A stretch of DNA of 64,000 nucleotides from positions 1,240,001 to 1,304,000 of the forward strand of contig NC_057377.1 in assembly GCF_016906535.1 (NCBI RefSeq), in the 5' to 3' direction. Shown piece by piece: positions 24,768 through 36,677 of this stretch. The stretch comes from Rhizoctonia solani. Taxonomy: Eukaryota > Basidiomycota > Agaricomycetes > Cantharellales > Ceratobasidiaceae. The notes under the pieces were generated by a model. The model had not been told where the DNA came from, did not search any database, and worked only from the letters and a program-made list of their open reading frames with translations. Every line of letters begins with the position of its first letter. Within the stretch, counting starts at the first letter, position 1. The translations under genes and the position numbers were made by a program.

Positions 24768-26307
24768 CTACTTCGTCCGTGCGACAACGCGGTTGCAGAG
24801 AGTTTCCAAGCCTAGTCTAGCTTCGGACTCCGGTAACTGACGAATCGCGTCACGAGCTGCGTTTGCATACGAGGCCGCTAGATCCCGTGTTCTTTGAAGC
24901 GCAGAAGTGGACGTAACAATTGCCCGAGCCTATGAGAATTATGAGCCTACATCAAGTCCTATCTATTGGTTTAGGCTTACCATCTCAACGTCACCGCTTC
25001 CACTGAACCTCCGGGATATCAATTCCCCCATTTTAGGCTCTTCTTCCCAAGCAAATAGTGCAGGTGCTGTTGTCAAGCCAAGTTGCATATCTGCGCCACC
25101 TGAAGGCTTCCCTAACTCGGCACTTGTACTAAAATCTAGCATGTCGTCCACAAGCTAACGGCTAGTTAACTCATGTTTCTAAACTTCTTGATATTTGACT
25201 CACTTGGAAGGCTATCCCAATATTTCTCCCATAGAGATACGCAATATCCTTTAGGCGCTCATCGGACAGTCGCGAGGTCGCCTCTGAATCCCTTGATAAC
25301 GCTCCGCCAAGCACGACTGACGCCCTGGCACTTTTGGCCATCAGGCTTGCGGTCTTCAGGTAACTCTTCTTGAGATACAGGTTCCACCGAGCAGCGTCCG
25401 GTCCAATCGCGGTCAATCCCGAACTTGAACCTCCGAACACTTCTTCGAGTTGCACTACTTCTCCTTCTACCAGGTTGTTGATCATACTAGACACAAGCTC
25501 AACAACTTCGAGGTCTCCCAGTCTGGCCAGAGCAGCTGATGCCCGGGCAAGTAGGAAGTCCCCTCCGAGGATCGATAGCTTATTCCCGAATTTCGCGGGA
25601 GCTGATGGTCTAGAGCGGCGTGTGTCGGCTTTGTCGATCACATCGTCGTGGAGTAATGATGCAACATGGATCATCTCGGTTATTTGAGCCAAACGTCGTT
25701 GCGTGGGGAGAACAGGTGTTGTAGAAGGAAGGGGAGAATGCGCTGTAGAGAAAGCTGCACGAGGTGAATGCTGCCACGCATACGCTGAGAAGGCATTGGA
25801 GGGAGAAAATCCTGTGTGTTGTGGCAATACAGGGTTATAATCAGTTAGGACATCTGGAGGTGAGAGCGGCCGATTGAGTGCCTCAGGATCACTGTTAACC
25901 AAAGCCCGGCATTTATCGTCCCAACCCGATCCAAGGCCATTTACTGCTTTCGCAAACAGGAGAATGAGCACTGGACGAAGGTGCTTTCCTGCAGATTCGA
26001 AATAATAGCGGGCGATAGCCGTTAGTTCCGGGTGAGAGGCTGGGACCAAACTCAGTAAGTCAGCGCGAAGATGTTCTAGATCTTTTGCAAGAAGTTTGAA
26101 CGGATCAACCGCAACTGGAGACTTGGCTTCCGGGAGTGAGTGTGCCAAAGCGAGACTGTCTAATCGCTGTGCATGGGTGAATGCCGCCTCCTGAGAAGGT
26201 CGATTCGGCCAGACTTCCCTTGCAGCAATGGCAGAGTGTCTTCTGGAGTAGACTTGAGATACCTTAGGAGTATTAAAGAGAGCTCGCAACCGGGTTTGTT
26301 TTATCAT
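24768..26307 (-). CDS. COQ1: Long-chain polyprenyl diphosphate synthase (COQ1-like), mitochondrial
   Basis: Role: elongates isoprenoid diphosphate to make the side chain of ubiquinone at the mitochondrial inner membrane. Seen: three exons, 26307-25204, 25154-24981 and 24929-24768, giving 479 residues. The N-terminus is rich in Arg and hydroxyl residues (MIKQTRLRALFNTPK), as in a mitochondrial presequence. The substrate-binding block GKHLRPVLILL precedes the first Asp-rich motif LLHDDVIDKAD, then GGDFLLARA, VEGEVVQLEE and KTASLMAKSA. The second Asp-rich motif is LVDDMLDFS at the start of exon 2. A Ser/Pro-rich insert of about 70 residues separates the RPVL block from the first DDxxD, as is common in fungi. 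Both catalytic motifs are intact. It diverges from the mS41 gene. Confidence 0.9.
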
Positions 26308-26791
26308 GGTCCAAATTTACTAGAAAGGTAAGGACTTGGCCTCAGTTCTCTATTGGCTCTCACGGTTCGGAGCGCTCATCAAACCAAATTAATCTCAGAC
26401 TCACCGTTATTCCAAGATGCAATTAAATTGACTAACAAGAGCTGTGACTTCTAGGATAGCGCCTCTGAGTCGGATAGCTGCTCAACGAAGTGGCTGATTC
26501 TTTCCAGTTGACTCCGATTCTAGACGAGCCTAGTTGATTCAGGCCTGTGTGTATGGTCTAAATTAAAGAGAGTTTTTTTTATCTGAATCAAACTCACTAA
26601 TATGATTAACCTGTTGTGTACTTTTTCCGACCCAATCCCTCCCAGGCCACCGTCGCCGATAATGCTAAGGAGTATATGGAATGATCCAAATGACGATCTT
26701 TGAAAGAATTTCATCATACGTGATTATATAATGAGCAAATGGCATCGGCGCTTAGCAAACGATATTTGATCTTTTGACAAGGATAACCAAA
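26308..26791. promoter_or_regulatory. Divergent promoter region of COQ1-like and mS41 genes
   Basis: A 484-bp spacer between two ATGs that point away from each other, both for mitochondrial proteins. No other gene fits here, so it must carry both promoters and 5' leaders. I could not identify a specific factor site with confidence. Confidence 0.5.
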
Positions 26792-27387
26792 ATGAACAGG
26801 TTGTTAGGGTCGAATCTCAATCGAATCAATTTTATTCGAAGGGTACCCGCATCTCTAGGCCTAAGGCAACTCCATGGGCGCACCTTTAACCCACTCCCTC
26901 CTTCTAGTGAAAGTAAGCATCCTGTTTTAAGTATGGGGCAAGACCTTTGCTGTTCAAAGATTCACTGAAATAGATTTGCAGGACTCGGAAAGTACCAAAC
27001 CCCCCAGGACCTACTCGCTGCCATAGGGAGATCTTCTGAGACAAAACTCAAAGTGGAAACGTGGGATGATCTCTGGCGCATGAGAGGGGGAGAAATGAAA
27101 CAGGCCGGCCTTACTCCCGCAGAGAGACGGTGTGTGACACTTATTTACTGTGGCTCCCCACCGAACACCTAACCTAGTTATACGGCAAGATATGTACTGT
27201 GGGCATTAGAGAAGATTCGACAGGGATATGACCCAGCCAAAATTGCCATAAAGGAAAAACCTAAGAAGACAATTAGAGGGTAAGTGGTCGTTGTTCGAAC
27301 CTTTCTGTTTTGAGAAACCATTCATGACATCTTTGCTTGAAATATAGTTGGGGACCACGAGTTCAAAATGGGAAAAGAGTAAGATAG
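26792..27387 (+). CDS. FYV4: Mitochondrial small-subunit ribosomal protein mS41 (IGR-motif protein, FYV4-like)
   Basis: Role: structural protein of the mitochondrial small ribosomal subunit. Seen: four exons, 26792-26912, 26982-27129, 27190-27279 and 27348-27387, giving 132 residues. The N-terminal 35 residues are Arg-rich without acidic residues, as in a presequence. The IGR domain follows: LGKYQTPQDLLAAIGR, then ETWDDLWRM, EMKQAGLTPAERRYVLWALE and KIRQGYDP. The Pfam IGR family has the same spacing of IGR, W-x-D-L and R-R-Y/x-L. The C-terminus is basic (WGPRVQNGKRVR). I took the ATG at 26792; the longer in-frame extension starts with TTG. All introns are 54-69 nt. Confidence 0.85.
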
Positions 27388-28699
27388 GACATCTACAAGC
27401 TTGCTCTTCGACATACTCTAGTTCGATTCAATGTTACTTAGCCCTGCTGAAATAACATCGTAATCCGAACACCTCGTACCCAGCGACATAATTATATTCC
27501 GCTAACTTAACTCCAGAGACCTATCGGGAGCTACCATAAGCTATCTGGAAGACCTTGAACTATGTCCTCGTATGTCTGGAACGAGGGCTCGGTGGATCTC
27601 GAAGACCCTTGGGACTGACTACTCCCACGTTTACTGTGTCGATCATGTCATCGCAGTACTCGTTACATCATAGAAGTCACCTTGTGAGGGAAGTTATTTT
27701 ACCTGTATTTGTGCCTATAGGTATTATCAGGTGGACTGTTATCATAAAACTTTATGCGATCACAATAGTTTAACAAACGATCCTATGTTAGGTATGCCCC
27801 CTTTCCTAATAGGCAGGTCTCAATCTCGAACTGGAAGTAATACGGTAAATAAAGTATCTCATAAAGTTCATGATTCGCAGCGTATAATGGGAAGGTGCTC
27901 GAAATATTATATTCTTTGTAAATTCTTGGGCTTGGTGGTCGCACTGGATTTGGCTCGGAACGGAGTAAATATAATATGTGGACTAACCAAGAGGTCAACT
28001 ACAGCATATGACCCTAACCGAGCTGTCGTATCTCCGGGAGAGTCGTATTTGAATAACATGCATATCCCAGATTAACGACCGAGTTATCTGGAGGGTTTGA
28101 CCTCGTTTTCTGAACCCGGGCAACCAACTCTCCAACTGCCCATGATCAATACCGTACTTTAGCAGTTCGGCGCTTGTGGTATGCGCAGATGGGACATCTG
28201 CCTAAATGATTGCTTCACCACCCCTGTTGCTACACAACATCATACAAGTAAAGGGAGGAACGACGCAAATCGATAGTCATAAACGATAGGCAGAAGCACG
28301 AGAGTTCATTGATGAAACATGTGCATGGGGCTACTAGTAGACAAACTATTTTCATCTTAGACTTCCAACTGCATCATCAAAATTCAAACTTACTTAGTGA
28401 TTCAAATGTGTTCAATAGGGAACAGGCCCTAGACTATTAGGCAATGGAAGTATCGGATGTACATCAAAATCAACCATAGTCTTTCTTTCAGTATAGAATA
28501 TACTTCGACATGAGAGCATAACTAAAACCGAGAGCCAGATCTTCAATACACTCTCTATAACCCGAGGATTCACATTACAAATAGATCGTCCAATATACAG
28601 GGCTGACATAAAATAGTTTTAGTGGTACAATGGGGGAATTATATGAACCACTCACAGCTGCTTCACTCCCATCGTCAGAAACCCACAATTGGACATCAC
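27388..28699. other. Gene-poor region; possible relic of an FAD-binding monooxygenase
   Basis: About 1.3 kb with no gene that can be modelled. A plus-strand open frame at 27731-28075 contains LGLVVALDLARNGVNI, which resembles the N-terminal nucleotide-binding helix of flavin monooxygenases. The preceding Gly-rich loop is missing and nothing downstream fits. I treat this as a weak relic at most. Confidence 0.25.
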
Positions 28700-30528
28700 T
28701 CCCACCTTTGGCCACCACCCGTTGCCTACGAATTCCGCTATGAGAAAAATAATCCAAAACAGCATATGGACGAAAATAATTGCGCACTTGACGTTCTCAT
28801 ATAACGCTGCATTAGACACAGTGCCTTCTACCTCCTGTACCGCGCTGGTGAAAGCCTACATGTGCGCATAAACATAAAGCCGCCTCGAATAAGCACAGAC
28901 CCTAGGGTGCTCACCGACGCGAAACCACCGACTCGGTCCTTCAAGGTGTTATATCCACTCCACATAAACTAAGGAATAAGGTATAATGGCTATATGCGTC
29001 ACTTTGGAGCAAAACAACATACTATCTTTGCCTTGACGTCCTTGAAAAGCTCAGGTTCGTCTATCCTCTCCATTTTGATCTTCGGATCATAGTCATAACC
29101 AGAGTGCAAGAAGAAAGCTGGCGGTACAAACAGGTTGCGCAGGGAAGACTCGGAGGATATGGGTGCAGCAAAATTGCTCGGGGTAACTTGAGCATCGCTT
29201 ATATCATAGCTAGGATTCCCAGCGTGACAACGACACCTCCGACTGGGTTTCTGGTCTACATCTAGAAAATATACAAGAACCTTTGCATGGAAAAATCAAA
29301 TATTACAAACTACGCATGAGTCCCCCATGGAAGCACTTGTAGAACTCAGTTAATCACCCAAGCTAATACTAATACGCATAGAACTCACATCCAGTGACAT
29401 CTACAATGGCTGTCAGTATAAGCACTTGATCATACCTCCTACGTCTCCATCACTCACCGTCAGCGTACACCCTTTCAGGAGCTTAGCCAGCACAGCGTAC
29501 AACTCCTGAGCTGCGCGTAAGCTAGGAAAAAGAGCAGGCGAGAAGGATAAGCATACGTAATCACTGATCTTACCGTGGTCGTCGGATCTGAACAACTCCT
29601 CGATCTCCTCTCCCAGCATAGGATATCTCCATTCGGTGATCAGTGCTATACGATTGTGGTTAGTGCTTGTGTTCGGGTAACAAATTTGACAACCTTTCGC
29701 TCATAACTTCGCGATAAAACCTAATCTGACTGGCATGCACAGACGAAATTTGTTCTCCAATAGGGGTTCCGGTACTTCCCACTATACCAGGTGACGCTGT
29801 TATCACTCTTGTGGCTTTGCCCTGTCCTTGTTCGACCTCATACGCATGACCGTGTCCACTGACTACTGCATGTCTCAGTATGCTGTAGACCTTTTGAGGG
29901 GCAGGATTCTTACCCACAGTGAAAAAACCGGTGGTCACCTGGCTGAGCGCCACTGACTAGCCATTCCAAACTCTCCAACTATATTATAGTCAATACACGA
30001 TATATCAAACGTGAAATAGCACCGACTATATTTGGTTTTGTAGGACTGGTCTCAGGATTTTTGTGAACTCTCTCGACTTGGACGCGGATGTTGTGCTTCT
30101 CATAACCACGATCCACTTGTACATGTACGATTAGCATGTGCCGTATGAGCTTGGCCGATCGCTTTACTCACGGAGCATACGGTACACCCGTACCGCATCA
30201 CTTGGAGTGGTCGGCAAGTACAGCGACGCACCGTGTGCGCTGAGTAGGTTTCGTGCATCCATATCGTGCTGAATAACCACCTTGTGCCATAATTCGACAA
30301 GGTCAATGAAGACTGCAGTTGAGTACCAGTGAATCTTACCAGGAGCGCACGGCGTGAGACCCTGGCTTCAAGAATAGCTGGAGTATTGGCTAGATTGTCG
30401 CCTTGGGCAATGGCGTCTTGAATTGGCTTTAGATCCTCCATAGGGAACTCAAGTTCGGGCATCATATATTTCAACGGATAGCACTTCTGGTGACTCGCCA
30501 TGGCAGGTAACTGAGTCGTCATCGGCAT
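28700..30528 (-). pseudogene. Metacaspase-like (caspase-fold) gene, apparently inactivated
   Basis: Family role: metacaspases are Cys-dependent Arg/Lys-specific peptidases with a His-Cys dyad. Seen: ATG at 30528 or 30522, a leader, then VSRRALLV. The frame then has to shift by one base near 30350 to continue as HWYSTAVFIDLVELWHKVV and GASLYLPTTPSDAVRVYRML. Later exons give LDRGYEKHNIRVQVERVHKN and LESLEWLVSGAQPGDHRFFH followed by a GHG (catalytic His region; metacaspases have AQPGDSLFFHYSGHG). About 650 bp downstream come FPSLRAAQELYAVLAKLLK and GCTLT, where a DCCHSG catalytic Cys block is expected. The bases there spell at best DVTGC and the exon phase does not fit. Further exons (ESSLRNLFVPPAFFLHSGYD) look related to the family's tail. 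The 3' limit is approximate. Confidence 0.45.
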
Positions 30529-31835
30529 AACCACCAGTAGTACATACGAGTGTTAATGGCGGTCGCGAAGAAGTGAAGTCAAGATAGGATGGGCTCATAT
30601 AATATACCAAAGACTCACGTTGTTTGTTTCGATTATCCAGGGACGCAAAGCCGCAACTGTGTGGGAAACGGGGAGGTGGCTGGTTTATAAATGATAGAGG
30701 GAAAGGTTAAAATGTAAAGGCAGTCGCGGAGACAGTCGATCGCCGCATGAAAAAGACCCAACAAATTTAAAGTATTCCGCTTGCGAAATCTCATCGTGGC
30801 TCCCGTGGGGCTTCTTGCATTTCTGGAAGGAGGTCGGAACTATAAAGAAATTGCGTAACACCTAAGTTTATTATAGACACATAGGTCTAGTTCCTGTTGG
30901 AAGTTGACATGACCGATATGTATCGAATAGAAACACAGCACCTGATGCTTCCGGGGAAACGACGATCATCGCACTGGCCGGGGCAAGCGGGGTGATCATC
31001 AGTTCGTTTTTGAAGTATCCATTGCAATTGGGGCCTTTGAACCGACCGGTCATAGACCATAAATGGTCCAAGCAAACCCGCTCAGATTCTTGCTTGCCTG
31101 GGCCATTGCGAGTCATCTGCCAACTCACATGCTGAGCGGAGTTTGCTGGAGTTTGGTTGCTGTTGGGGGGGGGGGGGGCGCTATATGTGGTGCATGGAGC
31201 CTTTCCTGATCATTGTATCTTGCACCCTCGAAACGTGAGTCCGATCTCGCTCGCCTCTAATTGGAGTATTATCAACTTTCGCTATATCGCCCTTGAGGCC
31301 AGGTTGCCAAGCACTGGGGGGACAAATATATATGAATCGCCCGGTGCGTATATCTTAGTTTCGACTTGTGTCCCACAGACCCAGAGATCACTTAACACCC
31401 GCCAGCATTGCATGCATCCACGCAAATACGATAATGGATATACACTTGAATACATGGATTATATTCGATTATTGTCAATACATTATCAGAACAGGACCGA
31501 GAAAAAATGCGATCATTGTCAATAATTGACAACAAATAATACCCACAACTCCTTATGTTGAGGTAGATTAGACCCTGGGATAATTGCCATCAATTATCAG
31601 GTTCATTAACCGAATGCAAATCTTAAGGCTTCCATGTGGCACTCTGCTTGGCTCGAATAATGACTTGATTGAGTGTATCGGGGCAATGGACTTAGTGCTC
31701 TCGCCAACATACTGACAAACGAATGTATAAAAAGGATCTCATGGAGAACAGTGGCATATACTAATCACAGAAATACGATTTTGCTAATTTTACAAACAAA
31801 TATACAAGACCCCAGGCTCAGCTCGACCGATTGAT
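30529..31835. other. Intergenic region with a 14-nt G run
   Basis: About 1.3 kb. A minus-strand open frame at 30871-31128 (85 codons) has no recognised domain. A homopolymer of 14 G lies at 31165-31178. AT-rich sequence follows towards the NBR1-like stop at 31836. No gene is supported. Confidence 0.35.
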
Positions 31836-34800
31836 TCAGTGTGGGGAAGTACCCTGGCCACGGCGACGTACTTCATCCCAGATCAGATCATCCGAGTCGT
31901 CTGTACCGATGCTCACATCGTCGTCATCGGCCATATCAGTCACGCTCGAAGAACGAATCGTGGATGAGACGGATTCGACCGCGGGGGATGCCGGAGTTGT
32001 TGACATGGTGGCGACGGACATACCAGGTGCACGAGTGGGGACGATGATGCTCGACGCAGAGACCTCGCTATTTCCAGACGACCCAGCGCGCTCGATTTCG
32101 GCAACGACAATGTCGCACCATACCTTGGAGCCAAACGTCTCGCCCTCGGGGGTCTTGAGAGACCAAGTGCCATTGTAGCGGCCGGGTTCCTCAGGAGCCT
32201 TCATGTCGACTTCAACGTCAATGTCCTGTCCTGGAGAGAGGTCGCCTCCGACGAGCCAGTGAACTTGAGTGCTCATGTTGTGTCCTCCAACAAAAGAGAT
32301 GGTGGTGTCCTTGGGCCAGGCCACAGTTCCCGTGTTGCGCATTCTCCAGATCTTGGAGAACTCGGCGCCGCCAGAAACGATTTGTCCGTCAACAATGGTC
32401 CTGTCCTCGATGAATGCAGCCTCAAAGGGAGATGTATATGAGACGATCGAGGCGGAAGACATCGTGGAGCTTGGGGATGAAACGAGCGGGATCATATTGG
32501 GAAGACCGGCACGGAGAGGATGAGGGTACACCGGTAACAACCCTGGGATCTCAGGATCGGCGACAGGAGTAACAGGCTCGGCCTCGACCTCGGTCTCGAC
32601 GACAGTTTCGGGCTTAGCGACAATCTCAGGCTCAGAAGCGGTGTCGACCTCGGAAGAGGTGTCGGACTCGGAAGCAACAGACGCGCAAGTCACAACCTCG
32701 GGAACCAACTCAACGACAGAAACCAGGTCGGAGACCACGCTGACAGAATCCTCGGGCCTGATATCAGGGCTAGCTTCGAGCGACACAACAGAGGACTCGG
32801 GCTGGGCGACCAAGGCCACAGGCTGGAGGAGGGGATGAGCAGAGACTTCGGGAGTGGTGGCCCTAGATGGAGACTGGATGACAATCGGCTCGTGTACAGG
32901 AACATCAGGAAGCGAAACTGGGCGGGCATTGACCAATGTCATTTGCGGAGCCTCGGGGTCCCGCTCTTCCTGGATAGTGACAGACAAACGAGGGGGAGCG
33001 ACTGAGAGAGCCTCAGTACGGCGACCACGGGTTTGTGCCTGGAGCTCATGAATAGGGTTGATCGGTGGGGCCTCATACGAAGGTTTGTACATGTCCGAGT
33101 GGTGTATCATGTGCTCGTCCAGCTTGGCACCCGATGAAGCAGCAGCCCATGAGGCGGTGAGTTTCCTCTCGGGAGTGAGCGATGAGCCAGGGATAGGTGG
33201 CGGCGAGGGGATGGGTGATGGAATGGCCGGAATAGACACAGCCTGTGGTGACGCGCACAGAGGCTCTGGAGATTGAGGTAGACTTGGGACGATAGTGGTG
33301 TGCGGGACGATAGTACATCCGAGCGTGGAGAGGGGAACAATGGGAGAAGGAGTGGCTGCGGTGTGGAAGACCTCGGCGCCAGCCATGGGTTCGGTGTAAG
33401 CAGACAATCCAGCATTGTGCGACGGTGGGATCTGCGAGCCAGGGGTCGGGATGCGGACCTTGGGGGTGGGTACCTGCAAGGAGGGGGTCTGAGGCTGTGA
33501 AGTCTGGCGACCGGCGGCGAAAGCGAACACGTTCTTGAGGCCATCATAGCTCGCAATATGTGATTTGAGCTTGACGAAGGCATGGGTCTCGGGGTGAACA
33601 GCAAACGGCATGGCCTCGCAACGCTCGCAGATATCAAAGTCGGGGCATGAAGGATGAATGCACTACAAAATAATTGGTTTCTCATATCACGCCGTAAAGA
33701 ACCGACGAACCTTGTAGCGAGTACCGGTAATCTGCTTTTGGCACACATCACAGCGCGCGTGATGGCGGAAACCGGTCTGAGAAGACTTGCGGACCTAAAC
33801 CCACTTGAGTTGTCTGCTAGATGATAATCAAAGACGATACTTACAACAATGTCTCCCTGTTGGTAAACCTTGGCGAACGAGTGTCCGGGATGAACCTCTT
33901 CAGAGACGCGGAAGCAACTCTCGCATACGTCATAATCCGGGCAGGCAGTGCACTTGTACCTCACACCACGGATACGTGACGAACACATATCGCAGGCTGC
34001 CGAATGCGCAGGCGGACCCGGGCGCGCGGGACGTGGAGCTCGATGAGAGGGTGGTAAGATAGGGGGTGCTGGAGGTGCCAGAATAGGCGGCGGAATTGTC
34101 TGTACGCTGACCTGGGGACGTCCGCGGGGGCGAGTGGGTTCTTCAGGAATGTTACGAACGACGACTTGGCCGGGCTCCGTGAGCGCGTAGAATGTGTGGT
34201 CCCCGTTAAAGTGGTCCGTTCCGACGCAGGCATTACAGAAATCGAAATCATCGCAATCGAGACACTTGTGACGAATACCACGGATACGCTCGGAGCAAGC
34301 ATCACACCAGGCATTGTGGAGGGCGTTCGGGGTGGCGGTGCTAGTGGAGCTAGTAGCCACAGGAACCGTGGCGGGGCCACGTCCAGATCCAACGACATGT
34401 GTGATGATCCGTTGAGGACGTTCGAGATGAAGCATATCATGGTCGGACTTGTGATTCATTGGCTCGACGTTAGCCTTGAAGCATACATCACAGAGGTCAA
34501 AGTCGTGGCAAATGGTGCACTTGTGGCGAATGCCGACGATGGTTTCATCGCACGCATCACATTCGGCGTGGTGGACGGCAAGGGGCAACGTAGTCGACTT
34601 GGGTGTCTGGGGTTTTGCATCCTTGTTGTATGGGACAAGCCGAACAGGCTTGTCTGATCGTTTCTCAGTATGCCAAGCCGCGTGCTGAATAGTGGCGCGC
34701 TCGACAGGACCGAGGCAAGCGGTGCAAAGGTCCACATCGTCACAGTTCTCGCACTTGTAGCGAGGCCCCTCGTGAGTACAGCCGCCAGTAAGAGGATGAA

Positions 34801-35644
34801 TGGTGTCGGAAACCATCATAGCCGGAGCAGTGATGACGCGAACAGGGTGCTCAATATGCATGAAGCGATGTACGGGCGAGTGGTCGAATACGGGGAAGCC
34901 AGAAGTATAGCAGCCCTCGCACAAGTCAAAATCGGAGCAATTCATACATTTGTGCCGATTACCGTCGATGATTTTCTGGCACGAGTCACATCTATAGGAC
35001 AGTGGTGCCTTGGGTGCTGTAGACTTCCTAGGTTTGCATACTTCACACCCGAGCGGACGAGGTAAGACAGAGCAAAGGCATTTCGGCAAAGGGCTCGGCG
35101 ACTTGGAACGCGCTCGCGGAACAGATTTAGGAGCAGGCTTGGGTTTGGGTGGGTGGACAGCTTCGAAAGTGTGCGGCATGTCGGCGTGGGTAGACTGAAT
35201 ATCTTTAGTAGTCATGCACGAGTTGCACTGGATAACCAATTACGTATTAAATAATGTCACGAGTGGCAATGGATTGTGGCTCACCAAATCGTAATTGTAA
35301 CAGTCCAGGCACTTGTGGCGAATCCCAAAGACCTTCTGGTTACAGGAATCACACCAGATACCTTTATGTTCATATGATTCGATGGAAGGGGATGATGGGC
35401 GGACTTGGTAAGCGCCGGGAACAGGTGGGGCCGTTTCTACATCATCATTGCGGACTGGGGACGCAGCGCGGCCATCTGGAACCGCAGACGGATCAAAGGT
35501 TTCACGGATTCGCTGCACATCAGCAATAAACGAGTCCATTAATCCACGCATTTCGGCCCGACTATCCGCAAGCGAGCAGCAGGACGAGGTAGACGCCTGG
35601 CTGTAGAACGAGTTGGGTCGCGAAGAACCGCCGCCACGTTCCAT
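31836..35644 (-). CDS. NBR1: NBR1-like selective autophagy receptor with seven ZZ zinc fingers and an FW domain
   Basis: Family role: NBR1-type receptors bring cargo to Atg8 on the phagophore. Seen: four exons, 35644-35285, 35227-33845, 33794-33711 and 33662-31836, giving 1217 residues. ZZ fingers start near residues 95, 198, 255, 335, 425, 535 and 590, each with the CDxC...R(H/Y)KC..C.D(F/Y)D.C..C pattern (for example CDACDETIVGIRHKCTIC). The third lacks the first Cys pair. The seventh is split by two introns. A long Pro/Ser/Val-rich linker follows. The FW (NBR1) domain lies at about residues 1025-1130 (FEAAFIEDRTIVDG, FSKIWRMRNTGTVAWP, PEEPGRYNGTWSL). An acidic tail ends DDSDDLIWDEV, a good candidate Atg8-interacting motif (W-x-x-V after acidic residues). 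No PB1 domain at the N-terminus and no UBA at the C-terminus are visible. Confidence 0.88.
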
Positions 35645-36677
35645 AACTGATACACTATTAGATAAAGTAATACAACAAATAGTGGCGCTTTACCTGTAAG
35701 AATAGGAGGGATGCTCGTCGAGGGCGGAAACAAGGCGAATGGTCGGGGTATTTAAGCACTGGAGAAAAGCATTGAGCGCCATGTGCACAGCATACGCAGA
35801 GGCCACGCGTCCACTTACATATGTGTTCTTTGTGTGTATAAGATCGGGTTATAGTTATGTCAATAAGCCAACAATGCTGCGCTCTTGCCGATGGTCGAGG
35901 TTGGGAGCAAGCCTCGTGCGGTTGCCACTGGTTCTAATCCCATCACTGTGACAAGCGCCAGAGTCACACGAGAGTGACAGATCACACCGCTCCACCGCCA
36001 TCGGTAAATGTTGTGCTCAGAGCTTGTAGATCTCGTTTACTGGGCCCGATAATTCCTCGTTATCAGAGGCATTATATTCCACTTGCCTTGATTGTCTATA
36101 AAAGTACAAACCCCGACTGCCCCCGCCAATTTGCACCTTGGTCCTGGATCAAAGTTCCTCCACCGGCGGGTATCAATCAGAAGAAATCGTATCGTCAACT
36201 TCAGCCCTCAAACGCAAAACGACAGCTATGAGCTCCTCATTTGACGTCGCTGCCACTTTTCTCTTTTCATGTGAATCCACGTTATTTGCGGATCCCAGCC
36301 AGTGAGCCTTCGCGAATTCGCCTCGCATTGTTCCAAAACTAACCGCTCACGGTGAGGGTTTGATTCGGCTCTTCGGTAACAATCCCATCCCAGCTGGGAT
36401 AAGCCGTCTAGACGAATCATGGTGCACGATAAGCGTTACATGTGCCACTCACCAGCCAAGATCAGCCCTCGTCAAATGGAGCTAGTCTAGGATGATTACA
36501 GCAGTTGACAACGACAGAACTCGGCCAGACCCCCAAGCTCGTCCTATATTTAAGTCCCAAGTCCAGTCAACCATGCTCTGTGCATCTCCCCTCCTCCCCC
36601 ACCTCTAAATTATCGAACCCCCGCAGCGATAATCATTTCACCACTTCCCTGTACTCGTCCCTGACTCGATAGTCCTT
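35645..36677. promoter_or_regulatory. Divergent upstream region of NBR1-like gene and the proline-rich orphan
   Basis: About 1.03 kb between two ATGs that point apart. No exon chain is visible inside it. It should hold both promoters. Pyrimidine-rich tracts near 36590-36610 lie just upstream of the plus-strand ATG. Confidence 0.4.

Noticed and set aside
27731..28075. Possible flavin monooxygenase fragment
   Set aside because: Only one helix-like phrase matches; the Gly-rich FAD loop and all later motifs are absent, so it is mentioned only as a weak relic.
30871..31128. 85-codon minus-strand open frame
   Set aside because: No domain and no continuation; kept out of the gene list.
31165..31178. 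Run of 14 G as a possible regulatory or structural element
   Set aside because: A single homopolymer can arise by slippage and has no supporting context.
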